Below, piece by piece: positions 1-9,218 of a DNA stretch of 64,000 bases (the first letter of the stretch is position 1; each line of letters begins with the position of its first letter). Under the pieces are notes generated by a model. The model was not told the DNA's origin, searched no databases, and was given only the letters and a program-made list of their open reading frames with translations. The DNA is from Bacillus sp. FSL H8-0547. GTDB lineage: Bacteria; Bacillota; Bacilli; Bacillales; Bacillaceae. The stretch is from the NCBI GenBank assembly GCA_038002745.1, contig JBBODD010000001.1, forward strand, positions 2,108,001 through 2,172,000, given 5' to 3'. A program made the translations under genes and the position numbers.

Positions 1-363
1 CTACCAGGGGGATCATTTTTAAATGTAGGAGCTTGGTTCAATTATACCTTTTATCCTAATTCCTATTCTAGGGCCTTTACCTTAGTAGGACAAGGCTACG
101 TTATGGGAGGGATTGTAGGTATTATCGCAATCTTTTTGATCTTAGGTATTGGTATAAAATTTCTTTATATTAAAACAACGGAAAACGTTTATTGGTTAGT
201 TCTCTATATTTATTCTATTCCGACAATAATATCTGCATTTAGGTCAACTCTTGGAACAGTGTATACAGGATTAACAAGAATAGCTTTGTTAAGTATTTTA
301 ATACACGCATTTTTATTTTTGTTAATTAATAATAGAGCTAAAAAGACAATACAAAAAAATTAA
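1..363 (+). CDS. Polysaccharide polymerase-like membrane protein, C-terminal part (5' end outside window)
   Basis: The reading frame is open from base 1 and stops at 363, giving about 120 residues of a protein that starts before the window. What remains is mostly hydrophobic, with about three membrane segments, and ends in a basic tail (NNRAKKTIQKN). The gene just downstream is a Wzx-like flippase, and both are very AT-rich. This fits a Wzy-type O-antigen/capsule polymerase, which also has many membrane segments and a short basic C-terminus. The family call rests on topology and neighbourhood only, because no diagnostic motif is left in this fragment. It would act at the cytoplasmic membrane in polymerising lipid-linked repeat units. 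The next 260 bases (364-623) are AT-rich and show no gene. Confidence 0.55.
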   Translation, partial: LPGGSFLNVGAWFNYTFYPNSYSRAFTLVGQGYVMGGIVGIIAIFLILGIGIKFLYIKTTENVYWLVLYIYSIPTIISAFRSTLGTVYTGLTRIALLSILIHAFLFLLINNRAKKTIQKN

Positions 364-623
364 ATTAATTAATTTGATTTAGGATTTTTGAAAGAATAGA
401 CTGACGAACTATATTTTAATAGAAAACTGGAAAGCAAAAAATGTAGTTAAACTGTCTTTCGAGAGCTAACAAATTATGAAATAAAATCTAGTAAATGGTA
501 TTGAAATTACTTCCTTAATCCTAATAATATTTGTATATATTTAAATTACTTTCTGTATAAATGCTATTGAAATATACCTAATTTCACAGAGATACACGTA
601 TTGCATTTCATGAAGGGATAAAC

Positions 624-2090
624 ATGACTAACATTATAAATAAAAAAGCTCAAAAGAGTTTAAAATGGACAGCAATAAAAACTTTATTCAATTCAATTAT
701 TCAACCTTTTTACAGAATCCTCTTAGCAATTTTACTGATTCCTTCTGATTTTGCATATATAGCAGTTATTACTTTGATTATATCATTTGCAGAAATGTTA
801 AATAATGTTGGGGTTGGAGAAGCAGTAATTCAAAGGGATGATGTCACAAAAAAGGATTTATCTTCATTATTTTTTTTCAATCTTATCATTACATTTTTTA
901 TTGCAGGTCTTTTGTTTTTGAGTTCTAGTACTTTCGCATCCTATTATTCTATGAATGAGTTAGATCAGATAGTTAAAGTTCTTTCAATTACAGTCATCTT
1001 AAATGGATCTACTAGCTTATTTAAGTTTTATTTACATAAAGAGTTTCTTTTCAAACAAACTACATTAATACAAGTTATTAAAATAACGTTTGAGATTCTT
1101 ATGTCTATAATTCTGATTGTAATTGGATACAGTATTTGGGGTTATGTTATTGGAATATTAGTTTCAAATGCTGTACATGCAATTTTACTTGCCTATTTTG
1201 TTTTTAAAAAAACTGACTTTAGAATCGGTTTCAATTTCTCTATCAAAAGCCTTTCTAGATTTTTAAACTTTGGAATATTTGTAAGCGGAAAAAAAACGCT
1301 TACTTTTATCAGTCATAGAATAGATGAAGTAATTATTGGGGGGTTACTTTCAGCTGAAATTCTAGGGGCTTACTATTTAGCTAAAAATATCCTGCTACAA
1401 TGTCAAACATTGATAACTACTTCTTTTGGTCAAGTGTTATTGCCATTATTCTCTAAACTGAAAAACGATTTAGACTTACTGAAAAGATACTATGTGAATA
1501 TACTTTTCGTAGTTTCTTTCCTAAGTTTTCCTGTATTCATAGGAATAATACTTACCGCTCAGTATTTTGTTCCTCTTATTTTCGGTGAAGAGTGGGAGTT
1601 AAGTATAGGGGTATTTAAATTACTATCAATCCCAGTCATTTTTGAAGTACTATCAGCAGGTATAACTAGTTCCTTACTTTATTCTCAAAACAAAACCATC
1701 TTAGTATTTATTATAGATTTAATATTTGCATTGGGATATTTAGGCCTTTTATTTGTTTTTAATAATAATGACTTAGATAATATTATTTATTTATATAGTG
1801 GTTATATTATTTTGAAATTCATTATTAGCCAATATTTTTTAGGGAAAATCTTAACTTTAAATTATAAAAATTATGTAAACATCTTTAAAGAAAGCCTAAT
1901 TTCAACGATAGTGATGGCTATAACAGTGATTTTTTTACAAAAAGTTTTGGAGACTTATTTCCATACTTCCATATTACTTATCCTTTCTGTCTGTTGTGGA
2001 GGAGTAGTATATATTTTGCTAAACATTGTTTTAAACAAAGAAAGAACTTTTTCGGTATTCAAACTAGCCAAAGATATAGTAAGGCGTTGA
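624..2090 (+). CDS. Wzx-like polysaccharide flippase (MOP superfamily)
   Basis: This 488-residue protein has about 12-14 predicted membrane segments, the usual size and topology of the oligosaccharide flippase (RfbX/Wzx, MATE-like MOP) family. These proteins move undecaprenyl-linked glycan units across the cytoplasmic membrane. The N-terminal region (residues 10-60, with LLAILLIPSDFAYIAVITL followed by NNVGVGEAVIQRDD) is typical: the G-x-G-x-A-x-I-Q motif after the first helices is common in this family. The start at 624 is preceded by AAGGGAT at a good distance. Codon use is strongly AT-rich compared with genes after 2.3 kb, suggesting a variable glycan locus of separate origin. No glycosyltransferase is present on this side, so the gene is probably at or near the end of the cluster. 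Confidence 0.85.
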   Translation: MTNIINKKAQKSLKWTAIKTLFNSIIQPFYRILLAILLIPSDFAYIAVITLIISFAEMLNNVGVGEAVIQRDDVTKKDLSSLFFFNLIITFFIAGLLFLSSSTFASYYSMNELDQIVKVLSITVILNGSTSLFKFYLHKEFLFKQTTLIQVIKITFEILMSIILIVIGYSIWGYVIGILVSNAVHAILLAYFVFKKTDFRIGFNFSIKSLSRFLNFGIFVSGKKTLTFISHRIDEVIIGGLLSAEILGAYYLAKNILLQCQTLITTSFGQVLLPLFSKLKNDLDLLKRYYVNILFVVSFLSFPVFIGIILTAQYFVPLIFGEEWELSIGVFKLLSIPVIFEVLSAGITSSLLYSQNKTILVFIIDLIFALGYLGLLFVFNNNDLDNIIYLYSGYIILKFIISQYFLGKILTLNYKNYVNIFKESLISTIVMAITVIFLQKVLETYFHTSILLILSVCCGGVVYILLNIVLNKERTFSVFKLAKDIVRR

Positions 2091-2318
2091 GGAAAAGGAT
2101 GGAAAGCAAGTTTATTAAAGTAGTTATTATCCACAAAATATGCAATGCATGCATATATTCGTTTCAATTCAATTTCTCTTTTTTTTAGAAAGGGAAAGGT
2201 GTTGTCTTTCCCTCGTTGCTTCGTAAGCCATTACAATTTTTTTAGGACAATGTAGAATTTTCCGAAGAAACTCTTAAAAGAGAATGATATTTGATTGATT
2301 CTTATCTGCAGATAGGAA

Positions 2319-2355
2319 TAAAAATACGCACTTCAATCTATGTGCGTATTTTTTA
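2319..2355. terminator. Bidirectional terminator between the flippase and BCCT genes
   Basis: The arms AAAATACGCAC (2321-2331) and GTGCGTATTTT (2342-2352) are perfect complements around a 10-base loop. T runs follow on the plus strand, and A runs precede, which serve as T runs on the minus strand. It lies between converging genes. The rest of 2091-2318 shows no gene. Confidence 0.8.
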
Positions 2356-2369
2356 TCCCTAAAGATTTT

Positions 2370-3923
2370 TCACCCAGCTCTATCCCGCTTCTTCTCTCCA
2401 ACCAACTCCTCCATCGTCCTATCATACTTCCCAGGCTCTTTAGCCACTCTTATAAGAGCGAATACAATCCCAATAACCAAGAAAACAGCAGGCACTCCGC
2501 CTAAATTAGAAAGCATTTTGATTCCATCTATTTTAGCAAAACTGATCATCACCCAAGCGACCGCGCTAATGGTGATACCCCAAACAATCTTAATGAATAC
2601 ACCTGGTTCTGGGCTTTCCGGTGTAATTCCCTTGGAGCTGATTCCTCCCATTGCGGCCAGTGTAGAATCTGCTGAGGTTACGAAGGATATGAAGACTATA
2701 AACAGGTAGAGCGGGATGATCATTTCTGATAATGGCAGGGTTTCCAGTGCAGCATAGACCAGTGCTTCAGGTCCGCTGTTGGTTAGAATTTCTCCGAATT
2801 TCCCGTCGTCCATCTGCAGATAGATGGAGGTGCCGCCGAAGATGGTCATCCAGATTCCGCCGAAAGCGGCAGGCAAAGCAAAGTTGACGATGATAAAGGC
2901 TCTTACAGTATGCCCGTATGCGATTCTTCCTAAGAACAGGGCTGTAAGAGCAGCCCACGAAAACCAGTTGGCCCAGTAAAAGGTGGTCCACCATTGCGGC
3001 CATTGGTCACTTGCTGCTGCACCGGTAAATAAACTTTTCTCAAAGAAATGGGTTAAATAATGGCCAAAAGACTCCGTTCCTAGGTTCAAGATATAAGAAG
3101 TAGGTCCGACTAAAAAGATAAAGATAATGATAAACAGGAATAGTTTAAAATTGATGTCTGAAAGGATGCGGATCCCTTTCATGAGTCCTGTTGAAGCTGA
3201 GATGATGAATGTTGTCATTACTACTGCTGCAATGACAGCCCAGAGTAGCGGGGCACTTTTTAGGCCGGATAAGTAATTGACTCCGCCTGCTAAATTGAGA
3301 ATGCTTGTCCCCATTGCTGCTGCCATCCCTAAAGCTAATGTGTAGAGGCACACGGCATCAAGTGCTTTTCCCCATTTGCCGTGTATCTTATTTCCAAGGA
3401 GCGGAGCAAGTGTTGAGCCTATGCTGAAAGGCTGTTTCATGTTGTAATAGGCAAACGCAAACATTAATGCAGGTATGCAGTAAATGGCGTAGGGAGTGAT
3501 GGTCCAGTGAAGGTACATGGTGGACATCGAGAAGATCGCTGCCCCCGCGCTGTTAGGTTCCAGATTCAAGCTTTTTGGAGGCTCAACCAGGTGGTAAATA
3601 GGCTCTGCAATTCCCCAAAATGTAATGCCTGCTGCAATGGTTGTGGTCAATGTAATCGCAAACCAATTGCGGAAGGATAGAAGAGGTTTCGCGTTTTCTC
3701 CTCCTATTCTTACTTTTCCTAATTTAGAGAAGTAGACACCGACACATACAACGACCATAAAAAGTCCGGCTAAACTGAAAACCCAGCCTACGTTTGCTAT
3801 GACCCAGTCATTCGCTCCAGTCGTGATGTTTATAAACGTATTTTTGTTTGTGAAACTTACTATACTTGCTGCTAATACTAATAAAAAAGGTGGCCAAAAC
3901 ACCCAATGCTTCAATGACTTCAT
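2370..3923 (-). CDS. BCCT-family transporter (betaine/choline/carnitine type)
   Basis: The protein has 517 residues and about 12 membrane helices. Family landmarks are visible: FWGIAEP near residues 102-108, a glycine-rich helix (MAAAMGTSILNLAGGVNYL) around 200-218, and the Trp-rich stretch QWPQWWTTFYWANWFSW at 307-323, followed by GRIAYGHTVRAF. BCCT proteins import quaternary amines or related zwitterions with Na+ or H+. The substrate cannot be set from sequence. The start is well supported by GGAGGAGG just upstream. It lies directly downstream of an RpiR-type regulator on the same strand, with a cre-like site between them, so it may serve nutrition rather than osmoprotection. Confidence 0.9.
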   Translation of the reverse strand: MKSLKHWVFWPPFLLVLAASIVSFTNKNTFINITTGANDWVIANVGWVFSLAGLFMVVVCVGVYFSKLGKVRIGGENAKPLLSFRNWFAITLTTTIAAGITFWGIAEPIYHLVEPPKSLNLEPNSAGAAIFSMSTMYLHWTITPYAIYCIPALMFAFAYYNMKQPFSIGSTLAPLLGNKIHGKWGKALDAVCLYTLALGMAAAMGTSILNLAGGVNYLSGLKSAPLLWAVIAAVVMTTFIISASTGLMKGIRILSDINFKLFLFIIIFIFLVGPTSYILNLGTESFGHYLTHFFEKSLFTGAAASDQWPQWWTTFYWANWFSWAALTALFLGRIAYGHTVRAFIIVNFALPAAFGGIWMTIFGGTSIYLQMDDGKFGEILTNSGPEALVYAALETLPLSEMIIPLYLFIVFISFVTSADSTLAAMGGISSKGITPESPEPGVFIKIVWGITISAVAWVMISFAKIDGIKMLSNLGGVPAVFLVIGIVFALIRVAKEPGKYDRTMEELVGEKKRDRAG

Positions 3924-3946
3924 TTTGCTCCTCCTCCAAGATGCCT

Positions 3947-3963
3947 GTAAGAAAACGCTTACG
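3947..3963 (-). promoter_or_regulatory. cre-like catabolite-response site upstream of the BCCT gene
   Basis: On the minus strand the site reads CGTAAGCGTTTTCTTAC, close to the Bacillus cre consensus TGWAANCGNTNWCA and itself an interrupted palindrome. It lies 24-40 bases before the BCCT start codon, where CcpA binding would block transcription. The match is not perfect, so this is an inference. Confidence 0.5.
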
Positions 3964-4032
3964 TTTTATTTATCTCTGTATTCAATTCTCTTTTTTTGAT
4001 TCAATAAACTTGGATCATAGAACGGAAGCACT

Positions 4033-4752
4033 TCATGAAGAAGTGCCCGAGTTAGTCAGCTTAGCTATAATTTCTTCTATAAAAATAAAGAACACCGTTC
4101 TGGTTTTTTCAAATGGAAGCAGGGCATCATCCTGATTAAATTTCGATAAATGAAAAATGTAGTCTGCAAGAAATTCACGTGTATCTACATATTCTTCAAG
4201 AATCAGCATGATGTTTGATCCGTTGTTCTTCACATTTTCAAACAAAGGGTGGAAGGAAGAAAATTTTCCGGTTACGGAAAGGACGATGAGCAGCGTTTTT
4301 TCGTCTGCTAATCGTTCCGCAAAATCCTCGCTTTGTGTGACCGTGACATTTTTATCCGATACGGTGGCAAGTTTGTAGGCGAAATATTCTGCACTGATAA
4401 AGGATGGGCCGAGTCCAAATAACACGATCTTATCGTACTTCTGAAAGATTGAAATGAAATCATGAATAATGCCGGTATCAAACGTTTCCAGAAAAAGCTT
4501 CAGCCGCTCGATTTCGTTTGATTTTTTCTGCTTTTTACTGGTCATTTCCTGACCGCTGAAGTACAGCTTGTATTGTTTGAAGTTATCAAAGCCCAGTTTC
4601 CGGACTAGTTTTGACACCTTTGAAGGAGAGACTTCCCCTATCTCAGCGGCTTCAATGATTTTAATTTTGTCGTTTACAGAAACCGCCTTAGAGAGCTTGT
4701 CATGCAGTTCTTCTTCAAGCTTTGTTAATTTGTCGGTGGCTACTTTTATCAT
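4033..4752 (-). CDS. MurR/RpiR-family transcriptional regulator
   Basis: The 239-residue protein has an N-terminal helix-turn-helix around residues 30-65 (EIGEVSPSKVSKLVRKLGF) followed by FKQYKLYFSGQ, which is typical of HTH_6. A SIS sugar-phosphate-binding domain fills roughly residues 95-220 (VLFGLGPSFISAEYFAYKL). RpiR proteins sense phosphorylated sugars. The start has GAAAGGAG 10 bases upstream. It sits between the BCCT transporter downstream and the MFS/kinase/oxidase/SDR operon upstream, all on the minus strand. It is the obvious candidate regulator of one or both. The N-terminal arm is short compared with many RpiR members. Confidence 0.85.
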   Translation of the reverse strand: MIKVATDKLTKLEEELHDKLSKAVSVNDKIKIIEAAEIGEVSPSKVSKLVRKLGFDNFKQYKLYFSGQEMTSKKQKKSNEIERLKLFLETFDTGIIHDFISIFQKYDKIVLFGLGPSFISAEYFAYKLATVSDKNVTVTQSEDFAERLADEKTLLIVLSVTGKFSSFHPLFENVKNNGSNIMLILEEYVDTREFLADYIFHLSKFNQDDALLPFEKTRTVFFIFIEEIIAKLTNSGTSS

Positions 4753-4872
4753 GTGCTGACACTCCTTTCTTTTAGAAAATCACCCATCATCTCTTTTGAA
4801 TTATCTTTATTATACAGGAAGTTATGTATCTGCTTAATAGGAGAGAGCGGGTGTAACGAAAAATGAGGCTGC

Positions 4873-4898
4873 TATCTGCCCCAAAAATTTGGGGAGAT
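4873..4898. other. Hairpin between the MFS gene and the regulator
   Basis: TATCTGCCCCAAA and TTTGGGGAGATA form a 12-bp stem with one bulged base and almost no loop. It lies after the MFS stop and before the regulator start on the minus strand. There is no clean T run, so it may be a weak terminator, an attenuator or a protein-binding palindrome. Confidence 0.45.
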
Positions 4899-4941
4899 AA
4901 CAACCTGGGACAGTATACTTCTGAATCGCATTGCTGCTGTA

Positions 4942-6243
4942 TTAAGCTGAAATGTCATCGTTCACTGTAATAGCTGCGCGTTTGCTGACTCCTATTTTGA
5001 ACATGACGGTGATAAGAATACCTAATACACCGGCGACTGCACTGAACAGGAAGTACGCATTGTATCCGCCTGCATCTCCAAACGATGAGATCATCATGCT
5101 CATGACTAGAGGCAGAAGGATATCCGGCAAGTATCCGATAAATGAAATGAGTCCGATGGAAAGACCCAGTTTTTCGTCAGGAATCTGACAATCACCGAGC
5201 AGGGACCAATAAAGGCCGCGTATTGTGTAAACGGACAAACCGCTTAAGATAACAAGAGCGTAAAAGAAATTAGAAGGCAGTGCGGCAGGCAATAACGCAA
5301 TCAACGTTAAGAATACAGCTGCTAAAGCTAAGGCGATGATCAGGATATTGCTTTTTCCGAACTTATCTCCCAGGAATCCGCCTGCAACTCCGCCAAGCGG
5401 CCTCATCCAGAGCATGACAACTGTGACCGTGCCTACGATAGAAGCACTCATGCCGATGTTCGTTTGTAAAAACCCTCCAAAGTAGTAGATTGTCCAAGTG
5501 ACAATATAGCTCATGAAAATAATTCCGCCGAGCAGCCATACAAACTTGTTTGAAAATACATCTTTGAGAGAACTTCTTTTGCTGCCCGATCCCGTTTTAG
5601 GAGCTTCCACTTCGGTTCTTTCAGCGTTCCCGTCAACATTTACAAAAAGCATAATGAGAACGGATACAACAATCAGGACACCGGAGTACATATAGATGAC
5701 ATTCACTAAAGCGTCTTTTTTATCTTCAATTGCCGTACTTGATCCCAGCGCACTTGAGAAAATAAAGACGGCGATGCTTGCTAATATCGCTTCGACTACG
5801 CCTCTTCCGCCATCCAGCATGCCAAAAAAGCGGCCTTCTTCTTCTTGTTTGGAAATAAGTTTAACGATTTTCAGATGGGCAGACCAAAACGTCAGAACGG
5901 AGAAGATTCCCCAGATAATGAAGATCAAGATGACGATTGGATAACTTGGCACTTGGGCAAACCAAATTCCTGCAAGACCAACAAACAACAAGGAAATCGA
6001 AATTAATTTCTTGGCAGAAAACCGGTCGGAAATCCATCCGCTTGGAAAATATCCCACGATAAACGCAATGCCAAGGGCCGAGAAAATGGTATTTAACTGA
6101 GGGAGTGTCATGTCATACACTTCTAAGATGGTTCCCTGATAATTGGTGCGAAGATAGATCAACGGAAATATAGCACCTGCTGCTAAAACGATAAGGAAAA
6201 ACTGCAAATATCTTTTAACATTAGTTGATTGCATGGGCACCAT
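4942..6243 (-). CDS. MFS transporter of the kinase/oxidase operon (YqcE-like)
   Basis: This 433-residue protein has 12 predicted membrane helices. It carries the MFS loop 2-3 motif (GYFPSGWISDRFSAKKLI, about residues 64-81) and a long central loop with a charged segment (DGNAERTEVEAPKTGSGS). It has the general look of sugar-phosphate or organic-anion permeases. It follows the FGGY kinase by only 7 bases, so it is the last gene of a four-gene operon. In E. coli the comparable uncharacterised set includes the MFS protein YqcE beside YgcE, YgcU and YgcW; that parallel is from memory. It would import the substrate that the kinase, oxidase and dehydrogenase process. The first codon is uncertain, because ATG at 6234 is also possible. 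Confidence 0.85.
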   Translation of the reverse strand: MVPMQSTNVKRYLQFFLIVLAAGAIFPLIYLRTNYQGTILEVYDMTLPQLNTIFSALGIAFIVGYFPSGWISDRFSAKKLISISLLFVGLAGIWFAQVPSYPIVILIFIIWGIFSVLTFWSAHLKIVKLISKQEEEGRFFGMLDGGRGVVEAILASIAVFIFSSALGSSTAIEDKKDALVNVIYMYSGVLIVVSVLIMLFVNVDGNAERTEVEAPKTGSGSKRSSLKDVFSNKFVWLLGGIIFMSYIVTWTIYYFGGFLQTNIGMSASIVGTVTVVMLWMRPLGGVAGGFLGDKFGKSNILIIALALAAVFLTLIALLPAALPSNFFYALVILSGLSVYTIRGLYWSLLGDCQIPDEKLGLSIGLISFIGYLPDILLPLVMSMMISSFGDAGGYNAYFLFSAVAGVLGILITVMFKIGVSKRAAITVNDDISA

Positions 6244-6250
6244 CCACTTC

Positions 6251-7684
6251 TTAATTAAATATCGGATACGATAGTTTTAGTATGTTATCCGTATGCTGTC
6301 TGACGTTTTTAACAACTGTTTGATTCAATTCGCTGTAAAAAGCATGGCTGTTCGAATCCGGGTAGAATGTCGTTTCCGTTTTAACCATCTTTTCGATGGC
6401 TTCAGAAAAGTCATCATAGATTGATAGGTGGACGGCAACAGATATGGCTGCACCTAAGCAGGCACTGCTGCTTCCTGTTCTCCGGTGTGCCGGCAGCCCG
6501 AATAAATCAGAAATGATCTGCATCATGACGTCACTTTTTGAACCGCCGCCGTTGACCACTACTTCATCGATTTCGAGGCTAATTTCTTCTGCCATGTCAT
6601 CGATGTTGTTTTTAATGTTGAAAGCAATGGCTTCTAATATGGAGCGGTACATGTGATATCTTGTGTGTCTTTGGTCAAAACCGATCATGATCCCTTTTCG
6701 GTAAGGTGCAGCGGGAGAAGCCAGCCAGTCTAAGATGGTAATCAGGCCATCACTGCCGACAGGCACGTCTTTAGCTTTACGGTTCAGGAATTCCTCTTCT
6801 GATATTCCAAGCTTAGTAGCCTCCGTCACTAGTTCTTCTCCGATTAACTTCTTAAACCAGCTGACGGTCCATAATCCGCGTCTGATTCCATTGGATTCAT
6901 ACACGTATTTAAATGGGACGGATGCAAGAGTGGGGAAGAATTTGTTAGCGTTTTCATAATACTCATCTCGCAAAACCATGGCTGAAATGAATGTTCCAAG
7001 TGAAATCATGATGGAGTTCTTTTTGTTGATGCCAGAGCCCAGCACTTCAACCGCTTTATCATTTGATGTCGCAACGACTGGAATGCCTTCTTTTAAACCA
7101 AAATCATCCGCAAGTTCTTTGCGGATAGAACCCAGTTTTTCACCCGGCTTTACAAGGTTGAACAGCATGTCTCTTGTCAGGCCCATGGCTTTTATCTCTT
7201 CGTCGTCTTTTGACCAGTCCAGCGTTTCACGGTCAAGAGGCCAGTGTACTTCATAATTGCCGGCTGTATCATTGTGTTCTCCGGTTAGTCTCAGTCCTAA
7301 ATAACCTGATGTAGTCGTGACGAATTTCACCTGATCATCTTCATGTTTATAAGGCTCTGATAATCTAGCATCCATCCAGCTTATCGCTGGATGGGCTAAA
7401 TCACCATTTTCTTTTAATAAGACACGGCAGCAGCGAATCGTGCACAATCCGATTCCTTCGATTGCTGTCCGGTCACCTTTAAAGTTCTCTAAACAATTTT
7501 TCACGCCATGATAAACACTGTCCCACAAGTCTTCATCCGGATGGATAACAACACCTGGTTGGGGAGTTAACGTTTCTTTTAACGAGCATGAGCCGAAAGC
7601 AGCTTCATTGCCTTCTAAATCGAAGATGGCTACTTTCGTGCTCTGTGAGCCGTTATCAATCCCCATGATATATCTTTTGCTCAT
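6251..7684 (-). CDS. FGGY-family carbohydrate kinase (YgcE-like)
   Basis: The 477-residue protein matches the FGGY sugar kinase fold. The N-terminal phosphate-binding motif is GIDNGSQSTKVAIFD (about residues 8-22), and the C-terminal nucleotide motif is VVNGGGSKSDVMMQIISDLF (about 373-392). The CCR motif region contains WMDAR. Such enzymes phosphorylate polyols, ketoses or similar sugars with ATP in the cytoplasm. The start is backed by GATAGGAGAG. It lies 13 bases after the FAD-linked oxidase stop and 7 before the MFS gene, in one operon. The sequence does not reveal the substrate. Confidence 0.88.
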   Translation of the reverse strand: MSKRYIMGIDNGSQSTKVAIFDLEGNEAAFGSCSLKETLTPQPGVVIHPDEDLWDSVYHGVKNCLENFKGDRTAIEGIGLCTIRCCRVLLKENGDLAHPAISWMDARLSEPYKHEDDQVKFVTTTSGYLGLRLTGEHNDTAGNYEVHWPLDRETLDWSKDDEEIKAMGLTRDMLFNLVKPGEKLGSIRKELADDFGLKEGIPVVATSNDKAVEVLGSGINKKNSIMISLGTFISAMVLRDEYYENANKFFPTLASVPFKYVYESNGIRRGLWTVSWFKKLIGEELVTEATKLGISEEEFLNRKAKDVPVGSDGLITILDWLASPAAPYRKGIMIGFDQRHTRYHMYRSILEAIAFNIKNNIDDMAEEISLEIDEVVVNGGGSKSDVMMQIISDLFGLPAHRRTGSSSACLGAAISVAVHLSIYDDFSEAIEKMVKTETTFYPDSNSHAFYSELNQTVVKNVRQHTDNILKLSYPIFN

Positions 7685-7697
7685 AATAGCTCTCCTA

Positions 7698-9173
7698 TCA
7701 GCTTCTAATATATTTCTTCACTTCATTTGGCTGCGGGAAAATCGTGCCGTGGTTCATGATGCCTTTTGGATCGAAGGCTTCTTTTAGCTTCTCAAGCATG
7801 TAGTAAGCTGAACCGTGTTCATCTTTCGTCCACTCAGAACGATATTTTCCGATACCATGGTGATGACACATAGATCCGCCAAGCTTCAGTGTTTCTTCAA
7901 TAATGATTTCGTGAATCGGGTGGTGATAGATGCGTAGCTCGTCTTCCGGCGCACAGTTGATTTTGTAGTTGTAGACGAAATACATGTTTGTTCCGTTCAG
8001 GTAACTGTGGGATGAGTGACCGCCGAGCATCGTCAAATCTTCCACTCTGTCAAACTCATTTTTAATTCTTGCAATGACGTTGTTGTAGATTTTCACGATG
8101 CTGTCCCAGTCAGCAGATACTTCTGTCGTAAATCCATCATGTGAATTGTAATCAATCATGTCCTGAATCTCTTTTTGGATTCTGCTTTCATCCCAGTTTA
8201 AGTGATTGAACCATGTTTCAATTAGAGAAGGATCTACCTTTTCAATGACACCGTCTTTGAACTTTTCAACAGCTTCAATGATTCCTTCGTTTGTCGCTTT
8301 AACGATTCCGGCAGGGCCTTCAGTTGTGAAAATTAAGACGCATTTGTCCTTATAGAAATGTTCGAAATGCTGTCTTGCATCTTCTTCCGAGTAAACACGG
8401 GCAACGGACGGTCGGAAGCCGTTTACCATGACTTCTCTAAGGATCTTGATTCCAGTTTCTACATCTTTAATCAGGTAGCCGTGGAACTCGTTGTTTTCAG
8501 GCATATATTTAAAGATTTTCACTGTCACTTCCGTGATGTAGCAAAGTGCGCCTTCGTTTCCAATCGCAATATGTCTGATGTCTGGTCCGCCTGAACGTCT
8601 TGGCACGTTTTTAATTTTAGAAACTTGTCCTTCAGGGAATACGCATTCCAATCCGACAACCATATCCTCGATTGCGCCATATAGTGTAGAGAACTGTCCG
8701 ATACTTCTCGTCGCGACCAATCCGCCAAGCTGTGCAACTGGCTTAGATTGAGGGGAATGTCCTGTTGTATAGCCTTGTTTGCGAAGCTCATCTTCGAGTT
8801 TTTGCAGCTTTACGCCTGTTTGCACAGTAGCCTGCATGTTGTAAGTATCAATCTTAATAATCTCGTTCATTTTCGATCCGTCTACTACGATTGATGTCTC
8901 TTTCCAGTTTTCCAAGCCGCCCTCAGTGCCTGTTTTTCCGCTTCTTGGAATCACGTTGATATCGTTTTCATTACAGAACATAAGAATCGATTTCACATCT
9001 TCCGTAGCGAGTGGATAGACGATGGCAATCGGAGCTGGAACATTCAGTGCGTTTTTTGTTTTTGCGTATTTTTTATAACGGTCTGCAGAAGCATCGTATA
9101 ACGCCTCTTCATTCGTTACGACCTGTTCAGCTGATAGCAGTGCTTTTAACTCTTCGATCATTTGTGTGTGCAT
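7698..9173 (-). CDS. FAD-linked oxidase, alkyl-DHAP-synthase/GlcD-like (YgcU-like)
   Basis: The 491-residue protein has an FAD-binding PCMH domain in its first 220 residues: PRSGKTGTEGG, then GHSPQSKPVAQLGG and GAIEDMVVGLECVFPEG. A C-terminal FAD-oxidase domain carries the His-rich signature CHHHGIGKYR near residues 451-460. That HHHGxGK motif is shared with alkyldihydroxyacetonephosphate synthases and D-lactate/glycolate oxidases. It probably oxidises an alpha-hydroxy acid or polyol, passing electrons through FAD. It follows the SDR gene by 45 bases and has a good site (AAAGGAG). The combination SDR + FAD oxidase + FGGY kinase + MFS is the E. coli ygcW/ygcU/ygcE/yqcE set, which has no established substrate that I know of. 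Confidence 0.88.
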   Translation of the reverse strand: MHTQMIEELKALLSAEQVVTNEEALYDASADRYKKYAKTKNALNVPAPIAIVYPLATEDVKSILMFCNENDINVIPRSGKTGTEGGLENWKETSIVVDGSKMNEIIKIDTYNMQATVQTGVKLQKLEDELRKQGYTTGHSPQSKPVAQLGGLVATRSIGQFSTLYGAIEDMVVGLECVFPEGQVSKIKNVPRRSGGPDIRHIAIGNEGALCYITEVTVKIFKYMPENNEFHGYLIKDVETGIKILREVMVNGFRPSVARVYSEEDARQHFEHFYKDKCVLIFTTEGPAGIVKATNEGIIEAVEKFKDGVIEKVDPSLIETWFNHLNWDESRIQKEIQDMIDYNSHDGFTTEVSADWDSIVKIYNNVIARIKNEFDRVEDLTMLGGHSSHSYLNGTNMYFVYNYKINCAPEDELRIYHHPIHEIIIEETLKLGGSMCHHHGIGKYRSEWTKDEHGSAYYMLEKLKEAFDPKGIMNHGTIFPQPNEVKKYIRS

Positions 9174-9218
9174 AGTTCATTCTCCTTTAATTCTAATTTT
9201 TATAGGCTGCATTCGAAT

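Noticed and set aside
1994-2188. Small plus-strand frame overlapping the flippase end
   Set aside because: It overlaps a real gene out of frame and has no ribosome binding site.
2192-2212. GGGAAAG/CTTTCCC hairpin after the flippase as terminator
   Set aside because: No T run follows on either strand; the better terminator is at 2319.
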